The translations under genes were made by a program, and so were the position numbers. A stretch of 21,775 nt of DNA from Hypsibius dujardini (lineage: Eukaryota > Tardigrada > Eutardigrada > Parachela > Hypsibiidae), in assembly GCA_001579985.1 (NCBI GenBank), contig LRSR01013717.1, positions 1 through 21,775 on the forward strand, in the 5' to 3' direction. Each line of letters opens with the position of its first letter. Within the stretch, counting starts at the first letter, position 1. Below are positions 1-7,619 of this stretch, one piece after another. A model generated the notes under the pieces. The model was not told where the DNA came from. It ran no database searches and worked only from the letters and a program-made list of their open reading frames with translations.

Positions 1-70
1 CTGTGTCTGTGTCTTTGTCTGTGTCTGTGTCTGTATCTGTGTCTATGTCTGTGTCTGTGTTTGTGCCTGA
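1..70. repeat. (TGTGTC)n hexanucleotide microsatellite
   Basis: The first ~65 bases are an imperfect array of TGTCTG/TGTGTC units reaching the window edge. It is the reverse complement of the CAGACA-type array that ends the window at 21640-21775. Confidence 0.9.
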
Positions 71-315
71 ACTGCAACACCAAGTTGTACCTCTCTCTAC
101 TTGTTGATTCAATTTTTTACGACGGTTCGAAATTCACATATGCACTCTAATTTCGCTAAGCATGTCGTTGTATCTGTAAATCATCACACTTCTCAATGCA
201 AGTTCATAACGAAAGACGGACGCAGACCGTCACGGTTGCTGGGAATTAGAGTACACTTCCGTTAGTCAAGCATGAAGGCACACCTCACACCGACGTCAGT
301 CAGTCTCTCTATATT

Positions 316-347
<32 letters not shown>

Positions 348-404
348 CCTGCCTGCCTGTCTGTCTGTCTGTTTGCCTGTCTGTCTGCCTGCCTGTCTGT
401 CTGT
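316..404. repeat. (CTGT)n tetranucleotide microsatellite
   Basis: About 90 bases of CTGT units with interspersed CTGC variants. It gives long artificial Cys/Leu/Val or Gln/Thr/Asp/Arg reading frames on the two strands, which are not genes. Confidence 0.9.
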
Positions 405-784
405 GGTCAATGGTTTTTACTGTTGGCAGTGGCGCCCTCTGTTGGGCATTACTGACGATATATATCAATGATGGAACGTGTAAAACCGCATTTTTCTCCA
501 CGTCTTTGGCAACGCACCTGTCCTTTTACGGCGCCGCAGTCACACTGCCGGAAAAGAATGGAATTTTGTTATTTTTTTCGGCATTCCGTTGCAGTAACTT
601 TGTGTGTGTTAATATGACTCCTGTCGGATTGGAATGCGAATTGAGATTGCGCGCACACACACACAGACGCACATCGTGTGTTTATTTGTGTGGCTTATCG
701 TGGTGTGCTAATCGTGTGAGAGGCTTATCTGCCGCTGGTGGTTGTTGGTGGCGGTTGTTGTGTAATAAACAAAATTGCTTTTTT

Positions 785-806
785 CTCTCTCTCTCTCTCT
801 CTCTCT
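785..806. repeat. (CT)n dinucleotide run
   Basis: About eleven CT units following a T-rich stretch. No coding context. Confidence 0.85.
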
Positions 807-2221
807 GATTTTGCTCAGCGGCGCTCGCGCTGTTTTCAAGTGTAAATTCCTGAGAGACAGTGACAGCCTCCATACCACACCTTCTTCAACATGTGTGACG
901 GCGTTCTGTTTTTGAGTGACAGAGTGGAAATTAATCCGTAGAGACAAGAATGACCGGTATTTTTCCATATAATTAATTGGATTTGCTTAAAAATGCATTT
1001 ACTTAAAGCCGCGAACAATCCTGAGTTAGAAAAGCGTAAATAAAGCAATACAATGAAAGTAAATAGAAATTAAATTTTTCCCTGGCGGGGAACTTTCTTC
1101 ATTTCTTCCTTGAATCAATCCACATTATTCTACTCAATATTTTAGTCGAATAATAAGCGCACTTTCCATCTCTGGGCTTTGGGATCTGTCGCTTTCTCTT
1201 CTCCTCTGGCGCGCTCATCTGTTGCAGCTGTCTGTGTGTTGTTCCTTCAAGCAGATTTGTTGTTATAATTAATTCAAAAATGAACACCCGTTAAAAGGGC
1301 GAAAATCAATGAATCAAAGAGGTTCTTTTTCGGCCACCTTGTTTCCAGCTGCGCACGACCGATTCCCCCAAAATTCTCGTCTCGTCCCTTTCCTTCGCCA
1401 GGCAGTTTCCGGGAGATGCTTCGCGGCTTCATCTTTTCTTTTCGCCCGGATCCAGGCTCGTTCGTGATTTGTCTTCGTGCAGGCCGTCAGTCAGCAAGCG
1501 CTCGATCTTTCCCGCTTTTTTTTGCCCTGCCTGGTTTCGTCATTTTCAACCGGTTCCGCCTGTTGTCTGCTGCTTTAAACCAAGCCTTGTGATAAATTGA
1601 TAAATAATCAGTTTGATCGCCAATTTTCATTGCCAAACAATAGACACAAAACCACGCCCATAACTGCAAATTAATGGTCGCATTGTATTTCGTGATAATA
1701 ATTGGACACCGAAGTCTCACTGGCAGTTCAATAATAATCCGCGTGCTAGCGCTCCTTGTGTGTCTCCGGTGTCTGTACCAAACGTATAACACAACTATTT
1801 TTCGCCCTCAACAAAATGACCAAGCGAACTCATCGCGGACAGCTCCTTCAAAAAGTCATTTCATCCCATGCCCTTTCTAGTAAAAATAAAAATAAACTCA
1901 CCTATTGGCTTCAGTTTGAAATCTAAAAAAAACAGATTCAGGGTCGGACAAAAATTGTGTAATATAAAATCTGTTGAAATTAAAACAGAAATTAACTTGA
2001 AAAGAAGACCGTGACCTTGCTTGAGCTAACCACTTTTCTCTCACTCTTCTCCTACTTTTTCCTTTGTGCCTTTTCCTGCAATCTGCACTTGCTTCTGCTT
2101 CTCTGCATGAAACCCCGGTTGTTGAGAAATGGCGGTAGCTGGAGCTCGGGCTTAGGCAAAAGTCGCTCCCAGGCGAAAGGTGCACGCCTCGCTAAGTCGT
2201 GTCTGTTTTCTTGCTCCACAG

Positions 2222-3220
2222 GTGGTGACGGTGGTGGCGCTCGGACTTGCCGCCTCCCGACGGCGAGAAGCCCCCGGCGTGAGTAGTCCACACGTTAACG
2301 AACAGACACTTCTTCTTCCCTTCGTTCTCTTCGTCCGACTGATTCATCCCGCGTTTCTCTTGTCCCCTCTTTCTGCAGATGACTATTCCCGCGTCTGATA
2401 ACTGGCGTATCGAGTACTTCCTCACCGGCGAAGTCTGTGAGTCGTCTGTCTGCACCAGTCTGTTCCTTCTTTTTTGGAAGAAAAACCTCCTTTCTTATGC
2501 TGCTCCTTTTTCCGTTCAGTCTTCCTGTGCGTGATGAGCGCCGGTCTCCTTTGGCTCTTCTCCATCCTCCTCACCTACGCCATGCACATCGTCTCCAGCG
2601 TCATCACACCCAAGACCACTATTCACGAAGCAAGTGTTCCCTTTTTGCTTCTTGTTTGTTCGTCCAGACGTTCGTTCGTTCGTTCGTTTGTTCGTTTGTT
2701 CGTTCGTCTGTCTATTTGTTTGTCCATTTGTTTGTTCGTTTGTTCGTTTTTCCATCTGTCTGTTCGTTTGTTTGTTCTCTTGTTCGTTTGTGGAGCTTTG
2801 TTTGTTCTGCTTAAATTCGAACAAGCTGTTCGTCGTATAGGTCGTGTTCAACTTCCTCTTCATGCTGATGTTCTGGACGGCCGGGATCGTGGAGCTCGCC
2901 GAGACCGTGCCCAACTCGTATCCCTACAACAACCGTCCCGGGATGGAGTCGAGCGACTGGGGCTGCCGTGTGGCTGCCGGGGTCCGTAAACTCGCCCCAA
3001 TGGTTCCCTTTGTTCTCTTTGTTGCTCGAACCAACAGCTCAATAGAAAACGTGGTTGCTTGCCTTAGGCCCTTGCCCTCTTCATCGGGACCTTCTTCCTC
3101 ATCAGCTTCGCCCTCGCCGTGAAGGAGCTCCAGGGACCGAAACGCAGTGCCCCGGTTATGAGCGCCAGTCCCGTCGGTCGCCCGGTCGACATCCGCGCCG
3201 ACCACACCAACATCCGATGA
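2222..3220 (+). CDS. Gene A: MARVEL-like four-TM protein, first exon not identified
   Basis: Five exons are supported: 2222-2278, 2379-2436, 2520-2629, 2841-2981 and 3068-3220 (TGA), 172 codons plus stop. They encode the end of TM1 (VVTVVALGL followed by SRRRE), a loop with EYFLTGEV, TM2 (FFLCVMSAGLLW...), TM3 (NFLFMLMFWTAGIVELAE), a short loop ending DWGCRVAAG, TM4 (LALFIGTFFLISFALAV) and a ~30-residue cytosolic tail. Donors in order are GTGAGT, GTGAGT, GCAAGT and GTCCGT. The third is a GC donor, required because only GAA|GTC keeps frame and matches paralog B (TTYFEMVINF against TTIHEVVFNF). The four-TM spacing and the TM3 pattern FWxAGIVEL resemble the MARVEL family (membrane apposition and vesicle or junction proteins). 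This is inference, and another four-TM family remains possible. The start codon lies upstream of 2222. The third intron is full of TTCG/TTTG repeats. Confidence 0.78.
2663..2812. repeat. (TTCG)n/(TTTG)n-rich tract within gene A intron
   Basis: Imperfect GTTCGTTC/GTTTGTTC tetranucleotides occupy most of the 211-nt intron 2630-2840, which also has the GC donor. They generate spurious Phe/Val/Arg or Asn/Glu/Gln frames. Confidence 0.85.
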
Positions 3221-3498
3221 ACCAATGAAAAAACACAGACCACTTTTGTCAACCAACCTCGCGACTGTTCATAAAATGTCTTTATATAGCTTCAAACAAT
3301 TCCACAAGGGTCTGCCACAGCTTCGTGACAAACATGTGTGTCTCACGCTTTCGTGCACGCAATTTACCGGATCTGTTTTACGTGTTCTTTTTTTCTCTTC
3401 ATGACATGAGAGTAGATATGTCAGAGTGCGCTGCGTAAAAGTACCTTGGCGAACTATTTTACTGTCTAACGAAATTAAAGTATTTAGTTAGCCGGGAA

Positions 3499-5387
3499 AT
3501 GGGAAAAATGATTGAAATCCTCCAGGTAAAAAGAAATGTGTAACATGTTCCATATTTCCTGTGATGTTTCTAGGTAGTGTAGTATTAAACTCGGTGGTGG
3601 ATCACCCTCTCTCTCTCTCTCTCTCTGTCTGTCTCTCTGTCTCTCTCTCTTGTGGTTTTTGCGCATCCTCACAAAATCTCGCTTGTTCTTTCTCACGCGG
3701 AGCAATTTCTGGCCTTGTTCGTTTTGGGAACAATTTTGTTCCGCTCATGTTCTTACAACCGTGGCGCGTCTCTGATATGCAGATCGTAACGGTAGTAGCC
3801 TTGGGATTGGCCGCCTCCCGTCGGCGGGAGGGCACGACCGACAGAATCGGATGGCCCATCGAGTATTTCCTGGCCGGAGAAGTCTGTAAGTTTATTTACT
3901 AATTTTAATCACTTTAGATTTTTGCATAACTTTTATCATTTTTGTGTTAACATACATTTGTGTTATTTTTTTGTACACAATGAATAAATAAATAAATATA
4001 TATATTTACAAACGTAAAAATGTATGATTTCCTTTCGTATAAATATTATAAAAAATATTATAAAATTATTATATATATTATATTATATTATTATTATATT
4101 ATAAAGTTAAAGACAAAATACTTTATTTTCAGCTCGATCAAGCGATTTTGTCTTTCTTCACAGTTTTCCTGTGCGTTTGCGCTGCCGGTCTGACGTATCT
4201 GTTCGGGCAGTTGACCACATTCGCATGGAGCGTCGTTTCCAGTGTCCTCATCCCCAAGACCACGTAAGTTGCGCGTCAAAACAAAAACCCAAAAAAATCC
4301 GCATTTTTTTGCGGGTTTAAGAAATTCCCCTGTTTAACAGTTTTAATGACTCTTTTTGGGTTTGTGTGTCTGTGTGTATATCAACAGATATTTCGAGATG
4401 GTCATCAACTTTCTCCTGGGTCTGTTGTGGCTGACAGCGGGCATCGTTGAACTGGCCATCACCTGTCGCGAGGTAAACACACGCATATATATTATGAACA
4501 AAAAATAAATAACTAAAAATGTAACTAAAACTAAATACAAATAAATAAAACATATATATATATATATAAACTTATAATATAAAATTAAATAAAAATATAC
4601 TGTGTGATCGCGAGAGTTAAATAAAAAGATATTTTTTTATCATTATTTATAATTTTTAAAATTATATCATTATTTTTAAAATTATATGACACTGACATTA
4701 TTTAATTAAAGTAACATTTAAGACTAATTTGCTTCACCAGGACAATTGTTGATTTTGTTTTTAGGGATGGAACGGACAGTACAGCCGATTTGACGTCAAC
4801 AACCGGTTGATTGACGATCAAGGCCGTCTGTTGGACGCCAACACTTTACAGGTCATCGCGACTGCCACACCCAGCACCCTCGTTGGCTCAAGGATCGTCT
4901 ACGCCGTTCCCAACATGCTCTACCAAGACTGGGGATGCCGCATCGCTGCCGGGGTACGTCTCTGCCGCTCTTTCTATCCACAAATAATACACATTTTGTC
5001 ATTTTATTTTTATTTTTTCATTCTAAGTTTAAAATTTATCATCTCTAACTAGTTTATAGTTAAGAATTTAATTTATAATTTAATAATTTAAATTATAATT
5101 AATAATTAAGTTAATAATTAATAATTAAAATTATAATTAATATTTAAATTTAGAATTTAATAATTTAATTAATAATTAATAAATAAATTTAGAATTTAAC
5201 AGTTTAATTTAGAATTAATAATTTAATTTAGAATTTAATAATCTATCTCGGTTTTTTTTTCAGTAACTAACTGATATGTTCGTGTGTGTTTTGTCTGCAG
5301 TCACTGGCTCTCTTTCTGGGCGTCTTCCATCTCGTCAGCTTCGCCCTTGCCGTGAAGGAGTTTATGGGCCCGAGGAACCAGGCGTAA
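3499..5387 (+). CDS. Gene B: MARVEL-like four-TM protein, complete
   Basis: Six exons: 3499-3525, 3783-3885, 4164-4263, 4388-4472, 4765-4953 and 5301-5387 (TAA), giving 196 aa. The 27-nt first exon encodes MGKMIEILQ and ends CAG|GTAAAA. All other introns have good GT-AG ends and the phases close (0,1,2,0,0). TM1 is about residues 5-21 followed by basic SRRRE, TM2 44-66, TM3 80-102 (GLLWLTAGIVELAI) and TM4 about 163-189, with a short tail. Between TM3 and TM4 an extra ~60-residue loop (exon 4765-4953), absent from the paralogs, ends in the shared DWGCRIAAG. By topology the protein is probably a MARVEL-type membrane organiser, but partner and site are unknown. It lies 278 bp downstream of gene A, same strand. 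Introns are very AT-rich. Confidence 0.83.
3604..3652. repeat. (CT)n microsatellite in gene B intron 1
   Basis: CTCTCT run with CTGT interruptions inside the 257-nt first intron of gene B. Confidence 0.85.
5040..5250. repeat. AT-only low-complexity tract (AATTTAATAATT-like) in gene B intron 5
   Basis: Repeated variants of TTTAATAATTTAA fill most of intron 4954-5300. This is simple-sequence expansion with no coding signal. Confidence 0.8.
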
Positions 5388-5455
5388 AGGCGTGACCTCG
5401 CTCCCGCGTCCTGGACATGAAAATTGTGCCGACGTCACAGATTGGAATTTCCGTC

Positions 5456-5513
5456 ACACACACAGACACAGACACAGACAGACAGACAGACAGACACAGA
5501 CACAGATACATCC
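5456..5513. repeat. (ACAGAC)n/(ACAG)n microsatellite
   Basis: CACACACAGACACAGACAG-type array about 70 bases after the gene B stop codon, probably in its 3' UTR or just beyond. Confidence 0.85.
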
Positions 5514-5667
5514 GTAGATTCAGCCACGATGACTCCGACCTGATAATGCCCTGAACTTTTCCTCAATATTGTCAAAAGTGTTGGGATGTTTTTTAGAATG
5601 TAATAGTAGCACGCGTCATTTCGCATCACACGATAAAATTGCTGTCAACGCGACCCTGTGCTTTTTT

Positions 5668-5670
5668 TCT

Positions 5671-5715
<45 letters not shown>

Positions 5716-5716
5716 G
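5668..5716. repeat. (TC)n(TA)n compound microsatellite
   Basis: Uninterrupted TC run directly followed by a TA run, in the space between genes B and C. Confidence 0.9.
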
Positions 5717-5821
5717 ACATTTCAATACTGTACTCTGTGGAAAGTTTTATGTAAAAATAGTCATTGTTAAACGCGGTGCAATCAGCTTGCATCCGAATTA
5801 CGAACTGTGTTACGAGGATCC

Positions 5822-6007
5822 AGGAATGGGCAAAAGGGGGCGGGGCTGGGGTGATACATGAACAATCAATCAATCGACCAATCAACCAGCGGAGCTCGAG
5901 AGGAATCGGAACGAAGTTGATTGCTTGATTGCCCCGGAGCAGATTGTTCAATTGCTTGGTTGATTGTTCATGTATTTCCCCTGCCCCGCCCCTTTTGCTC
6001 ATTTCCG
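5822..6007. repeat. Foldback/MITE-like inverted repeat between genes B and C
   Basis: The left arm (GGGCAAAAGGGGGCGGGGCT, continuing GGGG..ATACATGAACAATCAA) is matched in reverse by the right arm ending near 6007 (AAATACATGAACAATCAACC and GAGCAAAAGGGGCGGGGC on the reverse strand). The arms are about 60 nt at roughly 85% identity around a ~65-nt centre. It has no coding capacity, so it is a non-autonomous foldback element by structure. It sits about 90 bp upstream of the first supported exon of gene C. Confidence 0.75.
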
Positions 6008-6095
6008 TTAGATTAAATTCTGTCGCTTACTGTGTGTATGTTATGTCTATCTGTGTGAAGAGCGGCTTTGATTGAGCATAATTTGGCCACAACAG

Positions 6096-7241
6096 GTCCT
6101 CGCTGCGATTGGAATCGGACTGATTGGGTCTCGACGAGAGGAACGCCGACTGGGGGAACCACACAGCGTGCCCGGCACCACACAGATTGTGATCGAGGCC
6201 ACCTCATTGTACGCACATTCTGAAATATAATTCTCAAATACAATTTCTAATAGACACAATCATGGCAAAAAATCCCGCCGATCATCCATATTCGCTCACA
6301 TCTTTACCGGTACTTTGTTCTGCAGTCCGCGAGAGATGTTCCTGCCCGGCGAGGTGTACTACCTCTGTGCGCACTCCGTCGCGATGGCTGTGCTGTTGGT
6401 GGTTGTGATGACCTACTTCACCCACACGGTCTCCAGCATGCTGGTAAGGGTGTATATACGTACAACTACGTGTAGCTCGCTTCTAGTGGTCACTTGACTT
6501 GGTTAGTGACTTAGTTAGTGGACTTGGTGTCAAGATAAAATCAAATAATTAATATGTACTTGTATTTCTTTTAAAGCAACTGAATTTTTGTTTTGTTACA
6601 GGTTCCTAAAGGCACAGCCCTGGAAATGAAAATGAACACGGTGAGCAGATGTTGGTTTAAGGCCCTTACAAGTTGGAACCAAGACCCCTCACCGCAGGGC
6701 CAGGGGTCCTTTGCCCATTTGCCCACCCCCTAGCCCTGCCGTCAGGGGTCCTGGTTCCGACCTGTGAAGACCCTAAACGAACCTCTGAATTGGTGAGTGC
6801 TTAGCGACAGACTCGATCAGGTCGCTCTAAATTCGGTCGGACAGAGGTTCTATGGTGCCGTAATTGTATAACTTAAACAGGCTCTGGCATTGGTGCTGTT
6901 GATCGCGGGCATCGTTGAGATTGTCCAGACGGAGCAGTGGAAGATGAACGAGAGCGGTCAGTCGTTGATGACCGGCAACGAATACGCTGTCCGTATTGCT
7001 GGTGGGGTATGTACATAACACACTTTTGGCACACCTACAACTTGGACTTGACTATAATAAAACTAAACAATTAGTGGCGCATTCTTTAAGCTGTTTTCGC
7101 TTACTTTTTTAGTTTAATTTAATTTAGCCGTTTCGATTGTGGTTGTCTCTGTTGCAGGTGGTCGCCTTACTAAACGGAGTCCTCTGCATAATCAGTTTCG
7201 TGCTCTCCTATTTGGAGTTACGAGGCCCAAAAACGGATTAA
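6096..7241 (+). CDS. Gene C: diverged MARVEL-like four-TM protein, first exon uncertain
   Basis: Supported exons are 6096-6208, 6326-6443, 6602-6640 (39-nt microexon), 6881-7006 and 7158-7241 (TAA), 159 codons plus stop, all with GT-AG introns and closing phases. The protein has TM1 (VLAAIGIGLIG then SRREE), a loop, FLPGEVYYLCAHS leading into TM2 (VAMAVLLVVVMTYFTHTV), the linker VPKGTALEMKMNT on the microexon, TM3 (ALALVLLIAGIVEIV), a loop ending AVRIAGG, TM4 (VVALLNGVLCIISFVLSYL) and a tail ending RGPKTD. Shared anchors with A and B are SRRxE, GEV, AGIVE, R(V/I)A(A/G)G and the post-TM4 GP. A possible first exon is 6038-6052 (MLCLS) with a 43-nt GTGTGA...CAACAG intron, but this is weak. A foldback element occupies intron 6641-6880. 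Confidence 0.75.
6651..6783. repeat. MITE-like hairpin in gene C intron
   Basis: The left arm (about 6651-6709, with GGAACCAAGACCCCTCACCG) pairs with the right arm (about 6725-6783) at roughly 75-80% identity, leaving a loop of about 15 nt. The transcript would fold into a ~59-bp imperfect stem. It takes up over half of the 240-nt intron and starts 10 nt after the donor of the 39-nt microexon. Confidence 0.75.
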
Positions 7242-7619
7242 TCACACTCTGACATGATCAGAGTTCACCGCCAACTGAATTGCCAGGAAGAATATTCCGC
7301 AGACCTTCTCAGCTTGAGGCGATAATACCGAGGTTTCTACATGCGAATGTTGTTAATGCAAGAGTAAATAGTCCCACCCGTTTAGTGGATGCTTTAAATT
7401 TAGATGAAAAAAAAGGAAGGAAAATCCATTCGGACGCAGCCTGACTACAGTTCCTTAGTTCAATATAACGTAATTAAATGTTTCATCGAAATACGAAACC
7501 CGGTAACGAAATTGTATTGGTAATATAAAGTCAAGAGGGTGGGGCAAAAATACCAAAAAAAACTACTCAGAAATTAAAAGAGATCCGGTCTTTCAAATGT
7601 GGTCGGGAAAAAGAGTCGT
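7242..7619. other. Convergent 3' spacer between gene C and the GPCR gene
   Basis: 378 bp between two stop codons on opposite strands, presumably holding both 3' UTRs. ATTAAA-type hexamers on the + strand near 7473 and 7573 could serve gene C polyadenylation. No coding signal is seen. Confidence 0.5.

Larger units (their letters stand above)
71..2221. other. Mostly non-coding region upstream of the four-TM array
   Basis: No exon here can be assigned with confidence. The stretch holds tetranucleotide and dinucleotide repeats and T-rich low-complexity DNA. One possible first coding exon for gene A lies at 140-175: ATG, 12 codons, ending in TCT before a GTAAAT donor, phase 0. Joined to the exon at 2222 it would extend a hydrophobic first membrane segment (...HVVVS then VVTVVALGL). 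It would need a ~2-kb intron, far longer than the 257-nt first intron of paralog B, so it is only a candidate. Confidence 0.4.

Noticed and set aside
262-808. Long open frames on both strands around 300-400
   Set aside because: They read through the CTGT microsatellite and give Cys/Leu/Val or Gln/Thr/Asp/Arg repeats. Composition is an artefact of the array.
2634-2640. GT donor (GTGTTC) as an alternative to the GC donor in gene A
   Set aside because: It puts the next exon out of frame and breaks the match with paralog B.
2437-2989. Phe/Val/Arg-rich frames across gene A intron
   Set aside because: Generated by TTCG/TTTG repeats and by out-of-frame reading of gene A exons.
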